From Lagopus muta (lineage: Eukaryota; Chordata; Aves; Galliformes; Phasianidae), in assembly GCF_023343835.1 (NCBI RefSeq), contig NC_064438.1, positions 59,482,578-59,546,577 of the forward strand: DNA of 64,000 nt, in the 5' to 3' direction. The first letter of the stretch is position 1. Each line of letters begins with the position of its first letter. Below, piece after piece: positions 1-9,804 of the stretch. Below the pieces are notes generated by a model. It was not told the origin of the DNA and made no database searches. It worked only from the letters and a program-made list of their open reading frames with translations. The translations under genes and the position numbers were made by a program.

Positions 1-20
1 TTATGACTGGAGCTGGGGAA

Positions 21-197
21 ATCCTAGAATCCTTGTAGAATGGCTTGGCATGGAAGGGAGCTCAAGGATCATCAAGCTCCAAGCCCCCTGCCTCAAGCTG
101 GGCTGCCAACCAAGCTCCACATTTAATGTGGGACTGGACCAGGCTGCCCAGGGCCCCATCCAGTCTGGCCTTGGACTCCTCCAGGGTTGGGGAAAAT
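21..197 (-). mobile_element. CR1 LINE 3'-end fragment, minus strand (unit 1)
   Basis: Reads as the reverse complement of a CR1 3' end. It begins with TAGAATCCTTGTAGAATGGC (degenerate CR1 terminal repeats), continues through GGACCAGGCTGCCCAGGGCC and ends near CTCCAGGGTTGG. It is 5' truncated, like most CR1 copies, and lies in the intron between the SH3 and RhoGAP exons, about 130 bases before the RhoGAP linker exon. Confidence 0.85.
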
Positions 198-324
198 CCA
201 TTTTGGTACGCACTTGCTCATCATGTTCTTCCCGTTTTGAGGTGCTCTGTAGAATGTGTTGTGCTCGGCCTCGTCCAACGGAGCCAAACCTGAGATGAAC
301 TGGTTTCTTCCTTTTGTTGTGCAG

Positions 325-3300
325 TGCCAAAGAAGCGCGGCAAGCTCCTCACCTTCCTTCGTTCCGTGGTGAAGGCCCGGCCAAAGCAACGGAAAGAGCG
401 GGAGGTGGAGAAGGAGAGGGTGTTCGGCCGTGACCTGGGAGAGCATCTTCTCCACTCTGGTCGTGATGGTAAGGGACAGCCCATTCCTGAGAGCCTCCCT
501 GTTTGGGAACCTAAAGCTGAAAGGGAGATGGTATCTAGCAAGGGGCAGGTTGATACCAATGGAGAAACGGGGAATGGGAGTTGACGACTGCAAGATAAAG
601 TGAGTAGGTGATGGCTGCAAGGGAAATGCTCCTAAGGGACAAGCACATTTGTATTTGCTTAAAGCAAAGCCTGTAAGCCAATCCCCTGGTAGCCTGAAAA
701 GAAAGGAAGCCTTTTGGCCAAAGAGAGTGTCCTGCCTCAGTTTCCCAGCTCCTTCCGGGCGTGAGATTTTCCACCTCCATTCCCGTGGGAGCTGTGATGG
801 GACTTGCAATGTCTGCGGCTTCCCCGGAATTACTTTCTCCAGGCTGATTCCTAGGTCCTGGCATTTCTGGAACGCAAGGAACACATCTCTGTCCAGTTTC
901 CTCAGCAGCTCCTGCAGAGGTGTCTCTGACAGCTGTCCCCTTCAAGGAAGAACACAGCAGTAGCCTGGCTGGGCTTAGTGGATGGGATGTGGCGGGAGCG
1001 TAGCCTGAGCCAGGACTTGAATGAGGAGCTCCAGTAACCGCCGGCACGTGTTCTTTAGTCCCCCAGGTCCTCCAGAGCTGCGCCGAGTTCATCGAGCAGC
1101 ATGGCGTGGTGCAGGGGATATACCGCCTGTCCGGCGTGGCGTCCAACGTCCAGAGACTGCGGTAAGAGTGCTGCGACTGACAGACACAGCTGCCAGCAGG
1201 GGCACGTGCCCTGTTGCGGGTGTTCAGAGGCCTGTGGGCCATGCCTTAGCACCAAGAGAAGGTCTCCTTTGGGAACATCCCATCCAGCGCGGCTGACGTG
1301 GTGCTGGTGGCCGAGTGGTTGTGTTCTCCTGTACATCAGGAAGCCCTTCCAACTCTTGATTGCATTGGGTGTGGCTTTTGACTTGCTTTCCTCTTTCTCA
1401 ACCGTTTTCGTGTCCTTCTCTGCAGCCAGGAATTTGAGTCTGAGCAGGTTCCTGAGCTAACCGTCCGCGACGTTCACAGCGCGAGCTCCCTCTGCAAAAT
1501 GTACTTCAGGGAGCTCCCGACCCCCCTGCTGACCGACCAGCTGTACGACAAGTTCTCGGTAAGCACAAGGCAACGCCTTTCCTTTCCCTCTTCCCTGGGC
1601 CTCTTGGGAGATGGCTGCAGCAGTGCCCCAGCTCTGAGGCCCTTCTTCTGTTAGCGCCACGGGGTTTACTCGCATGTCTTTGCCACATCCTGCATTGTGC
1701 TGATGCCACTTCTGGTGGCCCCAGGAGGTGGTTATTTCCATATTCACAATGCTTACGAGAATTCCTGTGTTGTTTGTTTGTTTGTTTGTTTTTTGCTATT
1801 CCCAACTATTTCTGGAACGGGAAGGGAATTAATAGCCAAGGGTACTTGGAGATGAATGCCCCCTGCGAGGAGCTGAGCTGCCCAACCAGGCTGTAAACCG
1901 GCCCGGTGCTTGGACTCCTTGGCCGTGGTGGCACCAGCTGCGTGCCGCTATGTTCGCCAGTTGCCTCTGGGGAGGCCTAAAATCTTTCTCAGTGCTGACC
2001 AGCAGCGCGCTGTGCCCATGGTTCCCGACCCTGCGGCAGGTATCTCGCCTGATTTGTGTCTCAATCCCTTTCTGCCCTTTTCCAGGATGCTGTTGGTGCC
2101 ACTACGGAGGAGGAGCGGCTGGTCAGAATGCGGGACGTCATCCAGCAGCTGCCCGCTCCTCACTACAGGTCAGTGCTGCCCTCAGCCTGCTGAGCTCAGC
2201 CCTGCTGCACTTCAGAGGGCAAAGTGCAATTCCAGGCTTTGTCTCACGCGAGCAACGGGATGCCTGGGTGTGCTGAAACACTGCATGGGGTTAATTGATG
2301 GGGTCAGTTCCTGGGCACGGGGCACGCTTGGTGCAGCTGATGGCTGTGGCTGTGCTGTGCTGGTGCTGGGTTCTGCAGCGTGGCACTTGGTCAAGTTGGA
2401 TCTACTTCATCTTCAGCATCAGTAGCACTAATAACAACTAGTGTGAATTGAGGTTTGCTTTGTGAGTCGCAGCACGGGATGCTGGCTGGTGCTGAACATT
2501 TGCCTCTCTTGTTTCCCAGGACCTTGGCGTATCTGATGAGACACTTGGCCTGTCTGGCTGGGCACTGCTCCACCACAAACATGCATGCGAAGAACTTAGC
2601 AATTGTGTGGGCTCCAAACCTCTTAAGGTAAACTTCTTTTTCCGTTTCAACAGAACGCTTACATCTGTTCTCCAGTAGAATAAAGCAGTCCTCCCTTCTG
2701 CACCACATGTGCTCTTCTCCTGTAAAATCTGCAGTGAGTGGCTGACAGCAGAGCAGGAGCCTGGACTGTTCTCCAACCCCACGTGGGCACAATTTCTAGC
2801 TGAGCATTGCTGCTCTCTTGTTTAGATGGGACTGGTGTGTCCTTGATCAGCCAGGAGAACTTCTTCAGTGGCATCACTGCCCACTGCGGAAGTCTCCAGA
2901 GAACAAATGTGACAGCTTTGGGCTGCAGTAATTCAGACCTGGGGAAGCGATCTTGGCTGAATGACTTCTAAAACCTGCCTTTTCTACAGATCACAGCAGA
3001 GCGAGTCTGCCTGCGCCAGTGGGAGAGCTGCCTGCACGGAACTGCAGACGCAGTCGTCTGTGGTGGAATTCATCATCGACCACACAGACGTCCTCTTCTG
3101 CTCCACATCTGGACCTGACATGGCAGGTGGAGCAGGTGAGTGTCTTCCTCCATTAGCTTTATCTTGGTCCTGTCACCGTCACTATGATGTCTTGGAAGCA
3201 GGTGAAGCTTGGTGAAAGTGTGGCAGCGAAGTTTTCTGAGTTCACCATACCTGCTTTCTAGGGTTTTTGTTTGCCTGTTTCGATACAGGGAGCTGCTCTT

Positions 3301-5246
3301 AATTATGACTTCATCCTTTGCCATAGACACATGTCTGAGCACATGGTTATTTTGAGCTGCTCTTCTTGCAGCGGCTTGGTTAAGCAAGTCTGAGGAAAAC
3401 ACAGCAGCTCCCCCGGACCTGTGATGGCTGTGCTGCCGCTTTCTGATCCTGGCTCTCACCTGTGGTTTTCCCTTCCAGGGCACAGTTCTCTCTCAGGGCC
3501 CCAGTCTGTGCAGGCGTCTTCTCCTGCTACAGAGCTGCTTAGCCTGGAGGAGGCGCAGGCACGGAGGCGAGGCCACAGCAGCTCTCCTGTGGTTGTGACT
3601 GAGAGCAGGGACATAGAGGTGGAAGAAGGCCCCGCAGCTGTACGGGGGAAATTCCACACAGTCATCGACTTTCCATCTGAAAGGTAAAGAGGACTTTGTT
3701 TTCCAGCAGCTATCATCACTGTTTGGGTGGCTTGTGTTTGTTTTGTCCCCACTATTTCTAGTGCCTAAACTTGTGGAAACTAGATTTAATGAATGGTGCC
3801 TGAAGTGTTGCAGTGAATCTCCACTCCACTTTGGACTGTGAGATTGAACTAACATTCAGTTGCCTGACGGGCTGAGTTTAGCCACACAAGGCTGCCGTTC
3901 CTTCCTTGCTGGGCAGGCAGTCACGAGATGCACAAAGCCACGCTGACGTCTACCCTGGACTGTGCTGGATGTACCTGGAAACGTTGGGGTTTTCCGGACT
4001 TCACGGCCACGTGCCTGAAACCAATTCCTGTTCTCCTGAAAGCAGAGCTGTTGGTCAGACCTGCTGGCACGAGAAACTAGACATGGCAGTGAGATGGGCC
4101 GATGAGCTGTCAGAGTCAGAGTCAGAGATGCTTTTGACGTTCCTTTATGGCTGTGCAATTCCTCAGCCAGCAGTTATGCCTGCCAACTCAGTCAAAGCCT
4201 TCCTTTAGGCGCTGTCCTGTACAGGTGTGTGGAGCCTGTGGACCTCACGTGCTCTGCATCTTGCTTGACACAGTTGAGGGGAATTTAGCCAGCAAGACTT
4301 CAGGGCTGAGCTGTAGGAATGGAACCATCCCTCCACTGCTTGAAATGGAGCGAGTTTCTAAGCTGTGTTTCAGCAGGAACCAGGCGGTGCTAGGAACAAG
4401 CAACTGTTGGCAAGAGCTCAGTGCAGGTCTTCCCTCACTCTGCTCCACGCACGGCTCACACCATTCCCTGTTTTCTCTCTCCAGACCAAGTCCGCCCACC
4501 ATGATAAAGGAATCACCAGCTGGCTGTTGGTGTTCCTGCTTCAGCCTGGGAAAACCATCTTCTGGGGCCAAACGCCAGCCACAGCGCCGTCCCAGGGAGC
4601 CCTCAGAAATAGAAATCGTAGTGCTGGCAGGTAAGGGTGCAAATCCAGCTTTCAACGCCTTGCTTTTCAGCAACATAGAATTCTTGCTGTCAGTGGGCTT
4701 GTATCTACTTCCAGCGTTCCAACCCATACCTGACACCTTTAGTTCACCTGTGATCAAGAACCACTTTTGTAATTCAGCTTGTGAAAGTTTGGCACTAACC
4801 CCTGTGTATCCTTCCTAGATGAACTGAGCCCTTGTCCACCCAGAAGAGCCGGAGCAAGTAGCGAAGCTGGGCTGTGTGCTTCCCCCAGTGGAGAGCTCTT
4901 GGGAAGCACAAATGGCTGCGGTTCACATGACAGCCTTCCATGTAACAACAGTGATGGAGAGAGGGAGCTCATCCAAGTTCAAGCCCTCATTTCTCCCGGC
5001 TCTGCTGAAGATGCTGACCTGAGCCCGCCAGGCACCACAGTCACCAGCCTGGACTGTGACCTGGCGCCTTTGCAGTGCAGCCCAGCCCAAGCACAGTCCG
5101 AGTGCCCCGACAGCAGCACCTCTGTGCAGGAGCAGGTCGGCATCACCGATGAGAAGCCGTGCCTCTTGGAGGGGGGCTTAGAATCAGGCCCTCAGTCCCA
5201 GGCACCGTGCAGCGGATCTGACAGCTCTGAGCCACTCTCTCCGTGA
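325..5246 (+). CDS. ARHGAP32-like RhoGAP, copy A (3' part; 5' exons lie outside the window)
   Basis: This is the RhoGAP and C-terminal part of an ARHGAP32 (RICS)-like GTPase activator, which speeds GTP hydrolysis on Rho-family GTPases (family knowledge: Cdc42, Rac, RhoA). Exons, all with AG acceptors and GT donors and matching phases: 325-468, 1059-1161, 1426-1558, 2086-2168, 2520-2627, 2990-3135, 3479-3683, 4485-4630 and 4819-5246, with TGA at 5244. The first exon encodes the basic linker (VPKKRGKLLTFLR) and VFGRDLGEHL. The second holds the arginine finger, GIYRLSG, with Arg at 1124-1126. The third has LCKMYFRELP and the fifth NLAIVWAPNLLR, so the catalytic and GTPase-contact residues are kept. 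Relative to human ARHGAP32, four residues are missing after Thr at 1460-1462. The last exons match the ARHGAP32 post-GAP region (GKFHTVIDFP, SAEDADLSPP) and stop after SSEPLSP, where ARHGAP32 continues for over a thousand residues. ARHGAP33 is a worse match because it lacks these tail motifs. Confidence 0.93.
1769..1794 (+). repeat. (TTTG)n microsatellite in the RhoGAP intron
   Basis: Short TTTG run ending in a T tract. Its length is the same in every unit, with counterparts at about 16510, 31245, 45986 and 60727. Microsatellites change length quickly, so equal length fits very recent common origin of the units. Confidence 0.85.
4109..4126 (+). repeat. GTCAGA hexamer run, three copies (variable between units)
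   Basis: Three tandem GTCAGA hexamers in the intron between exons 3479-3683 and 4485-4630. Unit 2 has only two (18850-18861), the sole length difference between units that I found. Units 3, 4 and 5 have three. Confidence 0.95.
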
Positions 5247-5318
5247 CCTTTCCATCCAAGAGAGGACGATTCCCACCTTTACCTGGACCTCTCACGCCCT
5301 TCTGTCCTTTCCTTTAAT

Positions 5319-5324
5319 AATAAA
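5319..5324 (+). terminator. Poly(A) signal AATAAA, copy A
   Basis: The hexamer lies 73 bases after the TGA at 5244-5246, in an AATAATAAAAG context. A GT-rich stretch (TGCCTGTGGAG) lies about 30 bases further on. It gives a very short 3' UTR and supports the early stop as the real end of the transcript. Confidence 0.8.
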
Positions 5325-5675
5325 AGCACACTCGTGCTCACTCAACACCTTGAATGCCTGTGGAGTCTTCATTCACGAGGACTGGGATGAATGCAACACA
5401 CAGCAAGGCACCTCAGCTTGCAACGCTGAGGCTGCAGGGTGCATGAAGCAGAGCTCCAGGTTTGTTCCCGTTTTGTCTGGCTTCGGGATGTCTGCAGCTC
5501 CCATTTGGTACGGTAGCAAATAATCTCTAGCATCCTGGATGCTGCTTGTGATAACCCCAAGCTTCCTGGCGGTGGCTTTGTGATGCCCTTCAGGGCTTTT
5601 TGATGCACTGTGATGCCTTGGCTGCTCCCTAACACCTTTCTCCTCCAGCTGCGTCCATTCCTGGCTCTCAATCTC

Positions 5676-5935
5676 CCAATCTGCAGTTGGCTGAGCCACC
5701 ACACGTGGGAGCGGTCGTTGGGAGCCGGCTGTTGGAGGCGCGGCAGACCTCGGTGGCAGCCGTTGCTGTCCTGGCAGCAGTGAGGCGGAAGCTGAGGCAC
5801 GACGGGAGCGAGTGCTGAGGGCAGCTCTGCCGGAGGTGTGCGGGAGAGCGGTCGCGGGACAGGGAGAGGAGCCCTGCGCGGCCCCAAGCAAGGGGAGATG
5901 GCCGAAAAGGGGAGCACGGGAAGTTCCGCCCGTGG
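5676..5935 (+). promoter_or_regulatory. CpG-rich candidate promoter and first exon (unit 1)
   Basis: About 23 CpG pairs fall in some 240 bases of high GC, close to the number expected without CpG decay, while the rest of the unit is CpG-poor. A CCAAT box (5676-5680) and a CACGTG E-box (5702-5707) sit at its upstream edge. Near its end an ATG at 5898 in good context opens MAEKGSTGSSARG and runs straight into a GTGAGA donor at 5936, as a first coding exon would. It begins about 350 bases after the previous copy's poly(A) signal, so it is well placed to start the next gene copy. The phase does not fit the 8760 exon in its ATG frame, so its coding role is uncertain. Confidence 0.5.
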
Positions 5936-5949
5936 GTGAGAAGGGAGGT

Positions 5950-6141
5950 CTTTATGGTGAGGATGGCGCAGCTCTGGAACAGGCTGCCCAGGGAGGCTGT
6001 GGCTTCTCCTTGTCTGGAGATATTCCACAACCGCCTGGACGCCCACCTGCGCAGCCTGCTGTAGGAGCCTGTTTTGCAGGGGTGTTGGACTCAGTGATCC
6101 CTGGAGGTCCTTCCAGGCCCAGTTCTGTGCTTCTGTGATGT
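5950..6141 (+). mobile_element. CR1 LINE 3'-end fragment, plus strand (unit 1)
   Basis: Carries the end of the CR1 reverse-transcriptase ORF (LWNRLPREAV-like coding in CTCTGGAACAGGCTGCCCAG) followed by the 3' UTR (GTTGGACTCAGTGATCCCTG). It is 5' truncated and its terminal repeats are degraded (TTCTGTGCTTCTGTGATG). It begins immediately after the CpG-rich segment. Confidence 0.85.
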
Positions 6142-6907
6142 TACTCCTTGCTTCTTGCAGCAGCACGGTGTTTCAGAAGAGAGAAAAGCATGGCGGGCAT
6201 CAACTGGATTTCTGTGGCTGGTAAAGCTGTGCCGAGAACTGGGCTGACTGCTGCCCCTGGAAATGTGTGCAAAGTCTGCAGAGGCAGAGGAATGACTTTT
6301 CTCTCAAAAGTTGAGCTTGTCTAAGGTAGGTCACTGCTGGGAGAGCTTCTGCTTTAAAGCATCAAGTTGTATAAGTAAGGTAATTTAAAAAGCAAGCTTG
6401 CCAGTTCTTTTTTACCTAAGTGATTTTTTAGCACGGGAAGGTTGGAGAGGCTTTTTGCGAACCGAAGATGGAGGGAGGAAAAGCAAGTGAAAGGCACGCT
6501 GTGCACAGCCAGCACACAGCACCTGCACCATTGCCCTGCACAAAGGAGGAGCAGCTCAGCAAGCTTGGCCTGGGCCATGGAAGGGAGCGTGCAAACGTCT
6601 GGAGCAGCCCCAGATGGGCTGGTTCTGCAGGTTGCTGTCTGCTGCTGTTTTCTCACATCCTGTTGCTCGGGGGTGGATTTGTTCATGTTCAGAGCTAGCA
6701 GGAAGCTCGCAAAGCCCTTTGTTTCAGCTGTCCCAAGGCTTTGATCCCTGGCTGCTGGGATGGGGCGTTTGAGGAGTGATGCCTGTGCTGTTGTCCAGCC
6801 AAGCTTTGGGGGTGAGTCTCGTTACCAGGGCATGTCTGACAGGACTGAGGGTGGGGGACCGGGCCAGTGGCACTTTGCTCTCGGTCTCGGTGTTTGTCTT
6901 TGCTCAG

Positions 6908-7050
6908 AAGGGCAGGTGGTGAACCTCACGAGCCAAAGCCTGCAGATGGGGTTTGCGGAGAAAGAGGTCCTGCAGGCCTTGTGTGGCAGCCACGGAGCTG
7001 GAGCGAGGCTGCGTCAGTGTAAAAGCCCAGCAATGCACAGAGGTGTGAAG
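6908..7050 (+). other. Exon-like open segment of unknown identity (unit 1)
   Basis: TCTTTGCTCAG precedes and GTGAGC follows a 143-base segment that is open in one frame and ends at a codon boundary. It reads EGQVVNLTSQ, then SLQMGFAEKEVLQAL, and ends MHRGVK. The MGF followed by a leucine-rich helix recalls a UBA fold, but the match is short and I cannot name a family. It lies between two CR1 fragments and before the N-terminal exons, so it could be an alternative 5' exon of the RhoGAP gene, an exon of another gene caught in the unit, or chance. Confidence 0.3.
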
Positions 7051-7239
7051 GTGAGCTGTGGGCTCGAGTATCACAAGAGGGGGTGTGCATGGTCAGGGCT
7101 TGGATGCTTCTGTGTGTTTGAAGTGACTGTGGGGTAGTTAGCACTGCTGGGTGAGCTTGAGTGTCTGGAACAAGTGTGACGTGTCTTCCAGTTGCACGCT
7201 GTGTTCTTCCTGTTGTGTTGAGCTCTTGAGCTCCAGCCC

Positions 7240-7843
7240 TAAGTGAGGATGCAAGCGCTACTGCAGAAGGAACGGGTTGAGATTGGAAATGCAGTGCAAA
7301 GGGCTGGAGACAGCAGGAGCTGGGATGTGATCATCCCCCTGTACTCAGCTCTGGTGAGTCCTCACCTTGAGTGCTGTGTTCAGTTCTGGGTCCCTGACTA
7401 CAAGAAGGACACTGAATCCCCGAGATATTGCCAGAGAAGAGCAGTGAAGCTGTGAAGAGTGTAGAGCACCAGTCTCATGGGGAGCGGCTGGCTGAGAGAA
7501 CTGGGATTATTTAGCCTGGAGAAGAGGAGGCTCAGGGCAGACCTTATCCCTCTCTACAATGAGCTGAAGAGAGATTATGTCGAGGTGGGGGTCGTCTTAT
7601 TCTCCCGTGTCAGTAGCGATAGGACTGGGGGGAACGGCCTCAAGTTGCACGGGGGGAGATTGAGGCTGGACGTTAAGAAACGCTTCTCCACAGGAGTGCC
7701 CAGGGAGGTGATGGAGTTACTGTCCCTGCAGGTGTTCAAGAAACGTTAGACGTGGCTTAGTGGGGAATATTGGTGGTAGGTGGACGGTTGGACTGGATGA
7801 TCTTGGAGATCTTTTGCAAGCTTGCTAATTCTATGATTCTGTG
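7240..7843 (+). mobile_element. CR1 LINE, longer 3' fragment, plus strand (unit 1)
   Basis: About 600 bases of the C-terminal part of the CR1 ORF2 plus its 3' end. Recognisable pieces are [18 protein letters not shown], then [14 protein letters not shown] and LIPLYNELK, then [10 protein letters not shown] and VPREVMELL. The 3' end is GGACTGGATGATCTTGGAGA, then ATTCTATGATTCTGTGA, the CR1 terminal repeats. The coding part is split by a stop after the first piece (near 7455) and the element is 5' truncated, so it is inactive. The left edge is approximate. Unit 4 has one private base change in this element (51552). Confidence 0.92.
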
Positions 7844-8726
7844 AAAGGCATCTGCTGGGCGAGTGCTTTGGTGGGTGAGCATCCGGCTGCTGGACAGCAG
7901 GCAGCTGTTGTCTGTGCAGACAGCCACATCCATGGGGAGTGGAGGCTTTTTCACCTTAGCCTTGTCTTTCATGTCTCACGTGCAGTAAGTCCTGTTGTTA
8001 CACACAGCATCTTGGGGGCAACCTTGATTTCTGCAGCCCCGAGCTTTGTGGCACGAGAGCTCTCGGCCATGCTTCTCCCTGTGATGTGTGACCGTATGGA
8101 AGGCCTCGCAGAAGCCTGGGTAGGTGATGGCAGTCGCTCCTCCTTTCCCCAGCGATGCTGGAAATAGCGTGGAACGGGACGGGGGGACATCCCAGCCGTG
8201 GGTTCCTCTCAGCAGGACTGAGCGGCTGTTCTGATCCTCGTGTTTGAACTTGAGGGAATCTGATGCTGAGTAGAGAAATGAGGGGCTTGTTCATAAAGAA
8301 GAAAAGACTGTGTCGCATCTTGTGGTGCAGGATGTTCTCCGAACTGCTGCTAACAGTGCCCAGGATGCTCCCTTTTTGATGGGGAGAGGTTTAGCAGGGA
8401 TTTCTTAAATGAAAATAGTTTGTCGTGTAATTTCCTTTTCATCGACCTTTCATGCTACTTCTTGATAAGTTATCTTTGGATTCTCAATTAATATTTATTA
8501 TTGAAGAGAACTGAAGAGAATACGTACGCACCCTGCGCCTTCATCTGCACCGAGAATCTTCTGAACATCTTTGCACCGTTTCTTCTTGGCCCTGAGATGA
8601 AGCTGTGTGCAATATAGGCTTGGATGCATTTTCAGTCCGGTGCAGGACACGTAACCCTCATCTGAGTTGTCGTGCTGACAAGAACAACACAGTAGCAAAT
8701 TTTACAGGGTTGCGTGCTTTACTTTA

Positions 8727-8758
8727 CTTTTTTTTTTTTTTTTTTTTCCCCCCCTCCA
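8727..8758 (+). repeat. Poly-T/poly-C tract serving as polypyrimidine tract
   Basis: A run of over 20 T followed by C bases, ending at the AG acceptor of the exon at 8760. It appears the same length in units 1 to 4. Such homopolymers are slippage-prone, so equal length again argues for recent copying. Confidence 0.8.
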
Positions 8759-8759
8759 G

Positions 8760-8886
8760 TCATAATCATGGAACCACAGAAGCGTTACCCAGGCAGAAGG
8801 AGCCTTTGTCACCTGGACTTCCTACCAACGACACAGGCAGTGGAAGTCAGCATCCCAAGCATCCATGAAACCCCTGCACAGGACTG
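8760..8886 (+). CDS. Probable N-terminal exon of the ARHGAP32-like gene (unit 1)
   Basis: A strong pyrimidine tract (8727-8758) ends in an AG acceptor, and GTGAGA follows as donor. An ATG at 8768 opens 39 codons plus two bases, from MEPQKRYPG to HETPAQD. Joined to the next candidate exon, it reads PAQDWKKSL. The end resembles human ARHGAP32 around HPRERPDWEETL, with the DW at the exon junction conserved. The match is short, so identity is moderate. If it is used, this is the natural start codon, but the frame cannot be followed with confidence through the region between 9804 and 12321. Confidence 0.5.
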
Positions 8887-9697
8887 GTGAGAGTTACCCT
8901 GGCGCCGTCCTTTGGCAATCTCAGGTCTCTCTGTAAGCTCCCAAGCTGTGTCGTAACTCCTCCCGTGGTGCTGACTCAGCTCTCCCAGTCTTTTGTGTGG
9001 GAGAGCTGGAGTTGAACTCCTTCCTGCTTCCTGCCTCTGTCCTCCCTGCTTTGCCCATGGCCCACTGAGCCTCCATCCTTGTTAGGTGTCTTGAATTACT
9101 GAGTTGCTTAAGGATTGGGTGGACCAATTGAATTCTTAGCGATGTCTCTAGGTCCACGTGTGCACAAAAGCACACTCTGATGCAGTCAGTGTAATGATGA
9201 ACACACGCCTTGTTTCCTTTAGCCCGTATTTTTAGTTCAGGAGAACAGATTTCTGGAATGATGTTCAGCTTAGCACCACAATCCCCTTGCCGCCCCCCAT
9301 TGCAGTCACTCACGAGGGCTTGAGATCCACAGGGAGGAAGTATTGCCGATAATTACAATCCATGGTTTTAAAACTGATCTAATCTATGGTGTATGATATG
9401 AATGGTCCTGGTGAATGATGTGGTAAGGCATCCCAGCAATTTTCAACAGGAATACTTCAAGGCAGCTTTTCAAGGTTTCTTTGAGAACTCTCCAAGTCTC
9501 CAGGAATTTTAAGCGCCAAGGTTTCTTAGCCTTCCGAATGGCAGTGTTTCTATCTAAGCTGGCAGCCTTTAAGCCCAAACCCAAACCGAAGCTTGCTCAT
9601 CTCAGTGGAGGTACCTTAGCTATATTCTAATGGTGTGTGCAAAATAAGTTTCATGTTCACGAGTCCTTTCTGACTCACTACGTGTTTGATTGCACAG

Positions 9698-9804
9698 GAA
9701 GAAAAGCTTGATGTCTGTGCCAAGGGAGACGTACACCGCACTTGCGCTGCCTGGACGATGTGGAAACTGGAAATTCTGGGGTGTGCTGAAGCATGCCCTC
9801 TCAG
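9698..9804 (+). CDS. Probable second N-terminal exon (unit 1)
   Basis: Acceptor TTGCACAG and donor GTCAGT bound 107 bases. The phase fits the preceding exon (two bases in, one base out) and the frame is open for 35 codons: KKSLMSVPRETYTALALPG and on to LKHALS. It lies where ARHGAP32 has its segment between DWEETL and the PX domain. Similarity is weak apart from the first residues and a shared Cys-Gly. It could instead be a non-coding or decayed exon. Confidence 0.4.

Larger units (their letters stand above)
5325..8759. other. Spacer between gene copies (unit 1)
   Basis: From the poly(A) signal of one copy to the first probable exon of the next. It contains the CpG-rich segment, two CR1 fragments and one exon-like segment. 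A small acceptor-to-donor segment at 6161-6220 is open but unlike anything I know. The rest (6221-6900, 7051-7240 and 7844-8726) shows no gene, RNA or repeat that I can support; 8400-8520 is AT-rich. Counterparts are 20060-23494, 34801-38235 and 49542-52976. Confidence 0.6.

Noticed and set aside
123-884. Minus-strand open frame of 253 codons, repeated in each unit
   Set aside because: It lies antisense across the RhoGAP linker exon and part of a CR1, has low-complexity composition and no recognisable domain. The plus-strand exon with canonical splice sites explains the coding signal.
4147-4818. Plus-strand 223-codon frame in units 1, 4 and 5, broken in units 2 and 3
   Set aside because: It reads through introns around exon 4485-4630 in that exon's own frame. 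The difference between units is the intronic C/T at 4351, so it is not a separate gene or a real coding variant.
5369-6166. Minus-strand open frame of 265 codons over the CpG-rich segment
   Set aside because: High GC lengthens chance open frames, and it runs into a CR1 fragment. No family resemblance.
8921-9584. Pair of minus-strand open frames that looked faintly like a mobile-element or viral fragment
   Set aside because: No conserved motif, terminal repeat or target duplication could be seen. The resemblance was too vague to name any element.
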